Shown: positions 1 through 5,399 of the stretch, one piece after another
Layout of the letters: every line of letters starts with the position of its first letter
How positions within the stretch are numbered: the stretch's first letter is position 1
Assembly (NCBI GenBank): GCA_903866285.1
Contig: CAIPMZ010000099.1
Coordinates: 1 to 5,573 of the forward strand
Source of the DNA: an uncultured bacterium
Lineage (GTDB): Bacteria > Patescibacteriota > Minisyncoccia > Moranbacterales > GWC2-37-73
Length of the DNA stretch: 5,573 nt
Reading direction: 5' to 3'
The notes under the pieces: model-generated
Databases searched by the model: none
Told to the model about the DNA's origin: nothing
What the model saw: the letters and a program-made list of their open reading frames with translations, nothing else
Translations under genes and position numbers: made by a program

Positions 1-573
1 CCCTTTTAGATCTTTAATGATTTTACTCCAAAATTTCGACTGCTCCCGATAAATCCTGGCTAAAATTTTCAAGAGTTCTCTTTCATCCTCACCTTTGCCA
101 GCCAAACTTTGCTTTAAAATTTTTGGGTCTTTTTCAAGTTCAACGCCCAGATGGAGCATCAACGTCGCGTCGCTTCCATCATCGACAATCAAATTTGGTC
201 CCAGCCCGCCTTCAAATTTAAAAGCTTGCTCGGTGCACCACCAGTACTGCTCCAGAGTCTCACCTTTCCAAGCAAAAACCGGCACACCAGCTTTCGCAAT
301 CGCTGCGGCCGCATGATCCTGGGTTGAAAAAATATTACAGCTGACCCAGCGCACCTTCGCGCCAAGCGCAACCAGCGTTTCGATTAAAACCGCCGTTTGA
401 ATAGTCATATGCAAACTCCCTAAAATTCGCGCACCTTTCAAGGGCTTTTGCTTACTGAACTTTTTACGTAGCGCCATCAGCCCTGGCATTTCTTTTTCCG
501 CAATGATAATTTCCTTGCGCCCATATTCAGCTAAATTAATGTCTTTGATTTTGTAGTCTTGAGTTTTTTGCAT
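1..573 (-). CDS. ahcY: S-adenosylhomocysteine hydrolase (adenosylhomocysteinase), N-terminal 191 residues, cut by window edge
   Basis: AhcY is a cytosolic NAD-dependent enzyme that reversibly splits S-adenosylhomocysteine into homocysteine and adenosine, relieving product inhibition of methyltransferases. The frame opens at the ATG at 573 and stays open to base 1; the family is usually over 400 residues, so more than half is missing. Visible hallmarks are GSLHMTIQTAVLIETL (residues 52-67, with H55 at the human catalytic histidine position), CNIFSTQDHAAAAI (79-92), YWWCTEQAF (110-118) and VDDGSDAT (130-137, containing the catalytic aspartate). Residues about 144-190 resemble the extra segment found in many bacterial AhcY proteins. 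The frame ends just before the expected TEETTTGV motif and the NAD-binding domain. No strong Shine-Dalgarno precedes the start; a purine run (AAAGAAAG) lies about 10 bases upstream. It follows the adenosine kinase gene on the same strand, which would consume its adenosine product. The identification is secure; intactness beyond the edge cannot be judged. Confidence 0.97.
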   Translation of the reverse strand, partial: MQKTQDYKIKDINLAEYGRKEIIIAEKEMPGLMALRKKFSKQKPLKGARILGSLHMTIQTAVLIETLVALGAKVRWVSCNIFSTQDHAAAAIAKAGVPVFAWKGETLEQYWWCTEQAFKFEGGLGPNLIVDDGSDATLMLHLGVELEKDPKILKQSLAGKGEDERELLKILARIYREQSKFWSKIIKDLKG

Positions 574-597
574 ATATTTAAACTTTCTTTAAGAAAT

Positions 598-627
598 TAT
601 CTACCTTATCCTGGAAATAGGTAACAA
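598..627 (-). promoter_or_regulatory. possible weak promoter for ahcY
   Basis: Read on the minus strand, TTGTTA (622-627) and TAGATA (598-603) are separated by 18 bases and lie about 25 bases before the ahcY start codon. The match to the sigma-70 consensus is only fair, and AT-rich DNA gives such matches by chance. The gene could instead be read from the adenosine kinase transcript. Confidence 0.25.
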
Positions 628-718
628 AGGTCTACGGAAATAGGAAAAGAAATTGGAAATCCTTTTTCTTTTTTCTTTTTTCTTAATCTTATTTCCAATA
701 TCCCCCGTTCCTTATTTC
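613..718. repeat. GGAAATAGG direct and inverted repeats with a CTTTTTT-type pyrimidine tract
   Basis: The 185-base gap between the adenosine kinase stop and the ahcY start holds two exact copies of GGAAATAGG (613-621 and 636-644) and a third partial GGAAAT (655-660). These are followed by a pyrimidine tract of repeated C plus five or six T (about 661-684). Near-complementary CTTATTTCC (688-696) and CCTTATTTC (710-718) come next. The outer arms GGAAATA and TATTTCC could pair, but no clean terminator (GC stem followed by a T run) is formed on either strand. The function is unknown: it may be an intergenic repeat, a slippage-prone tract or an RNA-processing structure. Confidence 0.5.
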
Positions 719-758
719 TAATCTAAAATTATTTTCAATAAATACCCTAAAACATCAG

Positions 759-1775
759 TTACCTTTTCCTATATTTTCTTATTTTTCCAAAATGCTTCTC
801 ATCCAAATGCGCGCCCTTACTAGCAACCACTAAGGCTGAGAGCTGACTAGCCATTTTTCCAGCCTTTTCCAAGTCTAGCCCATTTGCTAACCCATGTAAA
901 ATCACGCCCGCGTACATATCCCCGGCGCCATTAGTATTAATCATCTCTACGCGATGTGGTTTGATGTCAAAAACTTTTTCACCTTGCTTAATCAAGCTTC
1001 CTTTTTCGCCAAGCTTCACCACTGCAACTGCACAAAGCTCCGCCAATTCATACAAAGCATCTGCTGGCAAAAGCCTTTCCGTAAAAGCCAGGGCTTCCTG
1101 CTCGTTGGCAAAAACAATGTCAATGTCTTGGCTAACTACTGTGCGTAAAAATTCCTTATTACGCAGTACCAAACCACTATCCGAAAGATCTAAAGAAACC
1201 AAAACCTTGGCATCTTTGGCAACTTCCATGGCTCTCAAAACAGCGGGACGTAAATTCAAATCCTCAAGCTGATAAGCTTCAATGTGTAAAATTTTACTGT
1301 TTCTAATTTCAACTTCGCCTAAGTGCTCAATTTTAAAATTACTCGCAGCGCCCAAATGGGTCAGCATGGTTCTTTCGCCATCAGGCGTAATTAAAATCAA
1401 ACAATGCCCAGTTGCATTTTTTTTATGCTTGGCAAGTTTTGAAACAACTCCTTTATTTTCAATCTTGGTTTGATAAATTCTACCATATTCGTCTTCGCCC
1501 ACCATCCCTAAAAAAGTTGTCCGACTACCCAAACTACTAGCGCCAACCATAATATTAGAAGTACTCCCACCGGCTGTTAATTGCTTTTCGAATTCTCCAA
1601 TTTGCGCCAAGATTCGCTGACTTTCTTGCTCGCTAATTAAATTCATCGAACCCTTTTTAAGTTTTAAGCTTACCAACATTTCTTCCTCGATTTGAATCAC
1701 CACATCCAATAAAGGATTGCCGAGTCCGACAATGTCCCATTGCTGCTGACTACTGATTTTTTTTAGTTTTGGCAT
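759..1775 (-). CDS. PfkB-family kinase, probable adenosine kinase
   Basis: This 338-residue protein is a ribokinase/PfkB-fold kinase of the adenosine kinase type, predicted to phosphorylate adenosine to AMP with ATP in the cytosol. The N-terminal VGLGNPLLDVVIQIEEE (residues 16-32) and KKGSMNLI (40-47) match the pattern GxGNxLxDxxxxV...KGSM typical of bacterial adenosine kinase-like proteins. TAGGSTSNIMVGASSLG (67-83) is the substrate-binding di-glycine region. SLDLSDSGLV (194-203) and FANEQEAL (222-229) are further family blocks. NTNGAGDMYAG (280-290) is PfkB signature 2, with D286 as the expected catalytic base. Length and domain order are normal. It begins 57 bases after the marR-like gene and precedes ahcY, whose adenosine product it would remove, which supports adenosine over another sugar or nucleoside as substrate. 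The ribosome site is weak (AGG about 12 bases before ATG). PfkB substrate specificity cannot be fixed from sequence alone, so inosine/guanosine kinase or another sugar kinase remain alternatives. Confidence 0.88.
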   Translation of the reverse strand: MPKLKKISSQQQWDIVGLGNPLLDVVIQIEEEMLVSLKLKKGSMNLISEQESQRILAQIGEFEKQLTAGGSTSNIMVGASSLGSRTTFLGMVGEDEYGRIYQTKIENKGVVSKLAKHKKNATGHCLILITPDGERTMLTHLGAASNFKIEHLGEVEIRNSKILHIEAYQLEDLNLRPAVLRAMEVAKDAKVLVSLDLSDSGLVLRNKEFLRTVVSQDIDIVFANEQEALAFTERLLPADALYELAELCAVAVVKLGEKGSLIKQGEKVFDIKPHRVEMINTNGAGDMYAGVILHGLANGLDLEKAGKMASQLSALVVASKGAHLDEKHFGKIRKYRKR

Positions 1776-1832
1776 AATTAATTAACCTAAAGTTAAGCTA
1801 GCGTGCAGTTTATGATTTAAATTTTTATGACA

Positions 1833-2258
1833 CTAAATTTGAGCTTGTAGCTGGTCAAGTAATTTAGAAAATTCCTGAATTTTTTCTTTTTTTCCGGTTG
1901 GGATAATTTCTTTTAGTAAAAGTTCCATTCGCTCAAGCGCCTCTTCGAGTTTCCGCTTCCCGCCAGCTGCGATCATTACGTAGCGCGCCCGCGCGTCAGC
2001 TTCCCTCTTCCCACTTTTGACCAAGCCAATTTTTTCCATTGGTAGCAGGAGTCTCGTAATCCCTGAGGCGGTTAGTCCGACTTTATCAGCTAAATCAATT
2101 CTCCGCATTTTTTCGCCCTTAGCCACGCTAAGCCAATACAAAATAATAAATTCGCTCAAGCCCAAGCCGCCCAAGCCACTATCAAAACGCCGACTCAGCA
2201 TCGCCTGAGTTTTAGCTAGCTCCAAAATAAAATTTACCGACTGGTTGATTTTTTGCAT
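1833..2258 (-). CDS. MarR-family winged-helix transcriptional regulator
   Basis: This 141-residue protein has MarR-family size and layout. A helical N-terminal dimerisation segment (about 1-30) precedes a winged-helix DNA-binding domain. That domain contains LSEFIILYWLS (34-44), MRRIDLADKVGLTASGITRLLLPMEKIGLV (51-80, the helix-turn-helix with its recognition helix around 63-74) and the wing KREADARARYVMIAAGGK (84-101), close to the family pattern D.RAR.V.LT..G. A C-terminal amphipathic helix (about 102-140) completes the dimer interface. No cysteine is present, so thiol-based redox sensing of the OhrR type is unlikely; the ligand is unknown. Upstream is a strong promoter overlapped by two palindromes, suggesting autoregulation. 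The gene stops 57 bases before the adenosine kinase gene, so both are probably on one transcript. The ATG at 2258 is chosen because AAGG lies just upstream, although only about 3 bases separate it from the ATG, closer than usual. Confidence 0.92.
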   Translation of the reverse strand: MQKINQSVNFILELAKTQAMLSRRFDSGLGGLGLSEFIILYWLSVAKGEKMRRIDLADKVGLTASGITRLLLPMEKIGLVKSGKREADARARYVMIAAGGKRKLEEALERMELLLKEIIPTGKKEKIQEFSKLLDQLQAQI

Positions 2259-2360
2259 TTACCTTGTTAAATAAAATTTGAATCCAGGCCTAGAAGGCAA
2301 TATTTTATTTTTTTAAAAATTAATGTTTATCTCTATTACGAAAAACAACAATTCGAATTT

Positions 2361-2392
2361 TAATGCTAAATTTCTTAAAAAAGTTAGCATTA
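2361..2392 (-). other. inverted repeat in the marR leader
   Basis: TAATGCTAA (2361-2369) and TTAGCATTA (2384-2392) are exact complements separated by 14 bases. They lie within the predicted leader of about 165 bases between the marR promoter and its start codon. They could form a 9-bp RNA hairpin or be a further protein-binding site. No T tract follows, so it is not a terminator. An AATTCGAATT palindrome (2350-2359) lies alongside. Confidence 0.5.
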
Positions 2393-2411
2393 TTTAACAG
2401 GGTAAAGTTAA

Positions 2412-2461
2412 AATTATACTTGATAAGTCAAGTATAATTCAGGGACAGTTGAAAGTCAACT
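2412..2461. promoter_or_regulatory. two adjacent palindromes, candidate MarR operator
   Basis: A perfect inverted repeat has 12-base arms AATTATACTTGA (2412-2423) and TCAAGTATAATT (2428-2439) around TAAG. A second one has arms AGTTGA (2447-2452) and TCAACT (2456-2461) around AAG. Both share a core TTGA-(T)AAG-TCAA. Neither is followed by a T run on either strand, which argues against a terminator. MarR proteins bind such palindromes as dimers, commonly in their own promoters. The two sites cover the -10 and -35 boxes of the predicted marR promoter, so binding would block polymerase. Assignment to this MarR protein is inference from position. Confidence 0.7.
2431..2459 (-). promoter_or_regulatory. 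promoter of the marR-adenosine kinase unit
   Basis: On the minus strand, TTGACT (2454-2459) and TATACT (2431-2436) are separated by exactly 17 bases, a near-consensus sigma-70 promoter. Transcription would start near 2424, giving a leader of about 165 bases before marR. The promoter lies immediately beyond the terminator of the upstream gene (2490-2520), as expected for an independent unit. Confidence 0.72.
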
Positions 2462-2489
2462 ACTGCCGTATCCTAAAATAAAAAGCATC

Positions 2490-2520
2490 AAAAAAAGCCT
2501 AAACTTTAATAAAGTTAGAC
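2490..2520 (-). terminator. intrinsic terminator after the purCE-like gene
   Basis: On the minus strand, GTCTAACTTT and AAAGTTTAGGC pair with one bulged base and a G-U pair around a three-base loop (2497-2520). Seven T residues follow (complement of A at 2490-2496). It ends the transcript about 63 bases past the stop codon at 2583. Confidence 0.8.
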
Positions 2521-2531
2521 TTTGAAGTTTT

Positions 2532-2565
2532 TCAGTTAAGGTCGCACCGTTGCAACCTTAACTGA
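2532..2565 (-). other. long stem-loop just after the purCE-like stop codon
   Basis: The arms at 2532-2546 and 2551-2565 form a 15-bp stem around a four-base loop. On the minus-strand RNA every position pairs, with one G-U wobble; on the plus strand that position would be a C-A mismatch, so the structure favours minus-strand RNA. It starts 17 bases after the stop codon and has no T run of its own. It lies in front of the real terminator, so it may protect the mRNA 3' end or help termination. Confidence 0.6.
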
Positions 2566-2582
2566 GTTAACGAAAATAACCT

Positions 2583-3866
2583 TCACACATCCAGCTTTTC
2601 AATGGCGAGCTGGCGAAGAGCATACACCGCTGGATTTTTTAAACTAAGCATGTTCAATGCCGCGAGAACAGCATTATCAGGTGATAGCATGGTCATGCTA
2701 GGAGCGCCGCCTGGCATACGTAAACTGCTCCAAACATCCTCAGGAAAGGATCCAGCGGTTATCGCGACGTTGATAACTGGCCAACTTGTCCGGGCAGAAA
2801 GAATTGAGCCAAGAACATTAGAAATTCCGACACAAGCCAAAATTACGCCACCTTCTGGATATTCAGTAAGCAACTGCTCCAATTTTTCAATGCATTTTTT
2901 TGGAGATTTATAGCCAGAAAGGATAACATTCTCAAACTTAGCGCCTGGAACTACAGGAAAATCAGGAAGGACATCTTTTTCGAATTCTCGCCAAATCACA
3001 ATAGCCTGTTTTGGAATTCGGAATAATTGCACCATACGAGCTACTGCCTGATAATTTGCTGCGATTTTTTCCATCGGCTGGTCATCGCGGAAAAGCTGTT
3101 TGGAAAACTCACCGGTCCAATCAGCATTCCGCAGACGCCAACTATCTGCATCAAGAACATCAGCAAGCATGAGGTCACCCTTAAGGAAACAGAACTCCAG
3201 TTTAAAGTCGACAAAATGAAATCCCAATTGACCCCAAGCACTCTCAAGCACTAAGAAAATTTTACGAGTCAGTTTTTCAATTTGAGCAACCGTAACGCCC
3301 TTCGGCAAGATCGTGCTTGCGCGAATTGGCACTTTCAAATTTGCATCAACCTCCCAGTTTGGTTTCTTTGAATGGAAAAGATTCCATTCATCCTCATAAG
3401 GATTCGCGATGAATGGATCATCTGCATTTACGTAAAAGTCTTCAAGTCCCTTTCTGTTAACTCTGCCGTTGGTAGTTTTGAGAAATAATTCAAACCTTAG
3501 TTGGTGAAAACGATGCGGTACCCCACTAGTCGTGATGAGTTCAGGATAACGCTTTAAGAAACTTCCAGCTGCAAAGCGTCGCGCAATCACCTCTAAAGAA
3601 ATCATCTCCTCAGCCAGGGGTGCCAAAAATTCCGTGTCGCTTAAGCGCTTTTCATAAGCCACAGGTATTCCCGCATCCTTGAGCAATTGAAACACGGCGC
3701 AAGTTGTGTCGGTTGCAAATTTTCCCTTGCCAGGCATTATTTGGGTTTTCGTGGGATCATCATTTTTGGTGATATCATCCTTATTTTCAATAACCACAAA
3801 ACCAGGATAACCATCATCTGAAAAAAATTTTTTAGTTTTTCCTTCAAACAAAAACGTTCTTGTCAT
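2583..3866 (-). CDS. PAICS-like fusion: SAICAR synthetase (PurC) domain plus divergent PurE-type domain
   Basis: This 427-residue protein has nearly the length and the domain order of animal PAICS, which performs AIR carboxylation and SAICAR synthesis in purine biosynthesis. Residues about 1-265 are the SAICAR synthetase domain: FEGKTKKFF (7-15, nucleotide-binding strand), GKGKFATDTTCAVFQLLKDAGI (46-67), LEVIARRFAAGSFLKR (91-106), VDFKLEF (219-225) and LADVLDADSWRL (234-245). These follow the animal-type pattern (ATGSFLKR, DNDSWRL). Residues about 286-427 align with the PurE half: SGYKSP (317-322), VGISNVLGSILS (346-357), EDVWSSLRMPGG (376-387) and MLSPDNAVLAAL (393-404). The usual phosphate-binding GSxSD loop is not recognisable, SAHK reads SGYK, and AGRSNGLG reads VGISNVLG. 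PurE activity is therefore doubtful. The start is supported by AAGGATGG about 8 bases upstream of ATG. No other pur genes are in the window. The PurC call is firm; carboxylase function is not. Confidence 0.88.
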   Translation of the reverse strand: MTRTFLFEGKTKKFFSDDGYPGFVVIENKDDITKNDDPTKTQIMPGKGKFATDTTCAVFQLLKDAGIPVAYEKRLSDTEFLAPLAEEMISLEVIARRFAAGSFLKRYPELITTSGVPHRFHQLRFELFLKTTNGRVNRKGLEDFYVNADDPFIANPYEDEWNLFHSKKPNWEVDANLKVPIRASTILPKGVTVAQIEKLTRKIFLVLESAWGQLGFHFVDFKLEFCFLKGDLMLADVLDADSWRLRNADWTGEFSKQLFRDDQPMEKIAANYQAVARMVQLFRIPKQAIVIWREFEKDVLPDFPVVPGAKFENVILSGYKSPKKCIEKLEQLLTEYPEGGVILACVGISNVLGSILSARTSWPVINVAITAGSFPEDVWSSLRMPGGAPSMTMLSPDNAVLAALNMLSLKNPAVYALRQLAIEKLDV

Positions 3867-3867
3867 A

Positions 3868-3884
3868 ATAAACCATCCTTGTTT
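3868..3884 (-). promoter_or_regulatory. ribosome binding site of the purCE-like gene
   Basis: AAGGATGG lies at about 3874-3881 on the minus strand, about 7 bases before the ATG at 3866. It is the clearest Shine-Dalgarno in the window and fixes this start. No convincing -35/-10 pair was found in the roughly 90 bases between here and the metK terminator. Confidence 0.65.
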
Positions 3885-3969
3885 TTAAAAAGCATTGATT
3901 GAGATAAAAGACGTTGCTTTAAATCGTTATTACCTTAGCAAATCCGCAGGAAAATGCAAGGATTGGCAG

Positions 3970-4006
3970 AAAAAAAGCCGTAGTCCACCAGGAGCACTAC
4001 GGCTTT
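3970..4006 (-). terminator. intrinsic terminator of metK
   Basis: An 11-bp perfect stem (3974-3984 with 3996-4006; arms AAAGCCGTAGT and ACTACGGCTTT) closes an 11-base loop. On the minus strand it runs into seven T residues (complement of A at 3970-3976). It lies about 42 bases after the metK stop and should separate metK from the purCE-like gene. The plus-strand reading lacks a T run, so it acts in one direction. Confidence 0.93.
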
Positions 4007-4047
4007 ATAAAAAAACAATTTAAAAGGTTAGAAAATATCTTTTCAGC

Positions 4048-5091
4048 TTAGTTTTTTTCCCAAGGCAAACCCGCTTTGCCGAAATGTCCATAGGCTGCAG
4101 TAGCCTGAAAAATCGGCTCACGAAGTTTCAATGTTTCAATGATTGCTTGCGGACGAAAATCAAACTCTTTTTTGACAATTTCAGCCAAACTTTTTCCATT
4201 TTCATCAAGCGCTTCCACCATCAAAGGCTCAGCTTTGCCAATCGCATAGGCAACCGATACCAAGCATTCTTTCGCCAAACCCCTGGCAACCATTTGCTTG
4301 GCGACGTAGCGGGCCATATAGGCGGCACTGCGGTCAACCTTGGTCGCATCTTTGCCAGAAAATGCTCCTCCGCCGTGGGGAACGAGTCCGCAATAAGTAT
4401 CAACCATGATTTTACGCCCCGTCAGCCCTGTATCAGCTTCGAAACCACCTTGGGCAAATTTTCCAGTCGGGTTAATAAAAATTTCAATGTCGGAAATGTC
4501 TCCAATAATTGGCTTGATGACGCCGTCAATAATTTGCCTCCGAATTTGCTCATTGCCGACTTCCTCGCTGTGTTGGCAACTAACTAAGACGGCAGAAATT
4601 TTGCCATTGTGGACGCTGATTTGCGTTTTGCCATCCGGCCGCAGCCAAGCAAAAGCTGGGTCGTTTTTGCGAAGCTCCTCTAACTTTTTTGCGAGGGCGT
4701 GCACCTTGACGACCGCCGCTGGCATAAACTCTTTCGTTTCGTCAGTAGCGTAGCCATACATAATGCCTTGGTCACCCGCGCCACCAGTATCAACGCCTTG
4801 GGCGATTTCTGGTGACTGCTGAACGATTTTAACTAAAACTTCTAAGGCTTGGTCGTAACCAATTTCTCGATAAACCCTGCGAGCAATTTTTTCAAAATCA
4901 ACTTGCGCTTTCGTCGTCACTTCCCCGCCGATTAGCAAAGTGCCGTGGCCACCGAAAGTTTCAACTGCTACTCGACTGGCTGGATCCTGCCTTAAGCACT
5001 CATCCAAGATGGCATCCGAAATTTGATCACAAACTTTATCCGGATGACCCGAGGTGACGCTTTCGACGGTGTAGGTTTTTGGTTTATACAT
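4048..5091 (-). CDS. metK: S-adenosylmethionine synthetase (methionine adenosyltransferase), compact form
   Basis: MetK makes S-adenosylmethionine, phosphate and pyrophosphate from methionine and ATP in the cytosol, normally as a homotetramer or dimer. The three-domain fold is complete. ESVTSGHPDKVCDQISDAILD (10-30) carries the catalytic H16 and metal-binding D18. GAGDQGIMYGYATDET (104-119) is signature 1. CQHSEE (172-177) and FINPTGKFAQGG (205-216) follow. TGLTGRKIMVDTYCG (221-235) and HGGGAFSGKDATKVDRSAAY (239-258) hold signature 2. The C-terminal YGHFGKAGLPWEK (334-346) is the usual ending. At 347 residues it is shorter than the roughly 380-400 usual in bacteria, through shortened loops: the segment before QSPEIAQGV and the active-site flexible loop (VDTGGAGDQG instead of a longer VDRxxxxxQGAGDQG). 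All catalytic blocks are intact. The gene sits behind a SAM-I riboswitch and ends at its own terminator. No Shine-Dalgarno is visible before the ATG at 5091; the leader there is almost pure A/T. Confidence 0.98.
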   Translation of the reverse strand: MYKPKTYTVESVTSGHPDKVCDQISDAILDECLRQDPASRVAVETFGGHGTLLIGGEVTTKAQVDFEKIARRVYREIGYDQALEVLVKIVQQSPEIAQGVDTGGAGDQGIMYGYATDETKEFMPAAVVKVHALAKKLEELRKNDPAFAWLRPDGKTQISVHNGKISAVLVSCQHSEEVGNEQIRRQIIDGVIKPIIGDISDIEIFINPTGKFAQGGFEADTGLTGRKIMVDTYCGLVPHGGGAFSGKDATKVDRSAAYMARYVAKQMVARGLAKECLVSVAYAIGKAEPLMVEALDENGKSLAEIVKKEFDFRPQAIIETLKLREPIFQATAAYGHFGKAGLPWEKN

Positions 5092-5189
5092 ATGTTTATA
5101 TTTTTAAAAAATTATTTTAATTATTTTTTTGCTTACACTTATTTATCTTTTAAACGCTCTTACTTTTTTATTTTTTGTGTGTCATTGCA

Positions 5190-5206
5190 ATCCGCCCTGG
5201 GCGGAT
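5190..5206. repeat. GC-rich hairpin in the metK leader
   Basis: ATCCGCC (5190-5196) and GGCGGAT (5200-5206) form a perfect 7-bp stem with a three-base loop. It is strikingly GC-rich in an otherwise A/T-rich leader between the riboswitch terminator and the metK ATG. It is flanked by GTCATTGC and CGCGAAGAC, words that recall dispersed intergenic repeats of the TCATTGCGAGCGAAGC type. No T run follows it, so it is not a terminator. It may be a repeat remnant or a leader RNA structure. Confidence 0.5.
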
Positions 5207-5223
5207 CGCGAAGACAAAACAAC

Positions 5224-5251
5224 AAAAAATCCCTTTTACGAGAAAAGAGAT
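5224..5251 (-). terminator. riboswitch-controlled intrinsic terminator of metK
   Basis: On the minus strand, ATCTCTTTT and AAAAGGGAT (243-251 and 229-237 of the 5000 block) form a 9-bp stem with one G-U pair around a five-base loop. A run of T (complement of A at 5224-5229) follows. It lies just past the SAM-I aptamer and about 130 bases before metK. Its upstream arm and loop (5239-5248) are perfectly complementary over 10 bases to 5265-5274, which belongs to aptamer helices P4 and P1. That antiterminator would form only when SAM is absent. Confidence 0.88.
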
Positions 5252-5259
5252 AGTCGACC

Positions 5260-5382
5260 ATTTATCTTTTCTCGAAAGCCCTAGGCCGTTCGAGCTGGAA
5301 GGGGCACCTTTCCTTGAAAGTCATTCAAGGCGGTTGCCGGATGGGTCGTCGAGCCAGCGCTCTACCATCACTCTGGATAAAT
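5260..5382 (-). promoter_or_regulatory. SAM-I (S-box) riboswitch aptamer controlling metK
   Basis: The minus-strand RNA folds into the four-way S-box junction. P1 is 5376-5382 with 5260-5266 (ATTTATC and GATAAAT), followed by the AGAG junction. P2 has an outer helix, 5365-5369 with 5340-5344, and an inner helix, GAGC with GCTC (5359-5362 and 5351-5354). The conserved GGCAACC is at 5332-5338. P3 is a perfect 7-bp stem (5324-5330 with 5312-5318). GGTGCC lies at 5303-5308, followed by TTCCAGC. P4 is TCGAA with TTCGA (5289-5293 and 5272-5276). The P2 loop GCTG (5355-5358) can pair with CAGC (5294-5297), which is the S-box pseudoknot. SAM binding should stabilise P1, release the terminator at 5224-5251 and turn metK off: feedback by the enzyme's own product. 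The call rests on conserved words plus covarying helices read by eye. Confidence 0.93.
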
Positions 5383-5399
5383 TATTCAATTGTTTTTTA

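Noticed and set aside
95..371. Small frames on both strands inside the ahcY region
   Set aside because: The continuous ahcY frame with textbook motifs covers the region.
574..758. SAH riboswitch upstream of ahcY
   Set aside because: No SAH-aptamer conserved words or GC-rich pseudoknot could be found in this A/T-rich gap.
954..1473. Several plus-strand open frames of 63-103 codons
   Set aside because: They are antisense to the adenosine kinase gene, overlap each other and look like products of its codon composition.
2412..2439. Perfect 12-base inverted repeat as a transcription terminator
   Set aside because: The stem is A/T-rich and no T run follows on either strand, and it coincides with a promoter -10 box, so an operator is more likely.
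2602..3254. Plus-strand frames and a 68-codon minus-strand frame
   Set aside because: They are shadows inside the PurC-PurE fusion gene, with no recognisable motif or ribosome site.
4084..4753. Plus-strand open frames of 167 and 115 codons
   Set aside because: They lie wholly antisense to metK, whose catalytic motifs are unmistakable, and their translations show no family motif.
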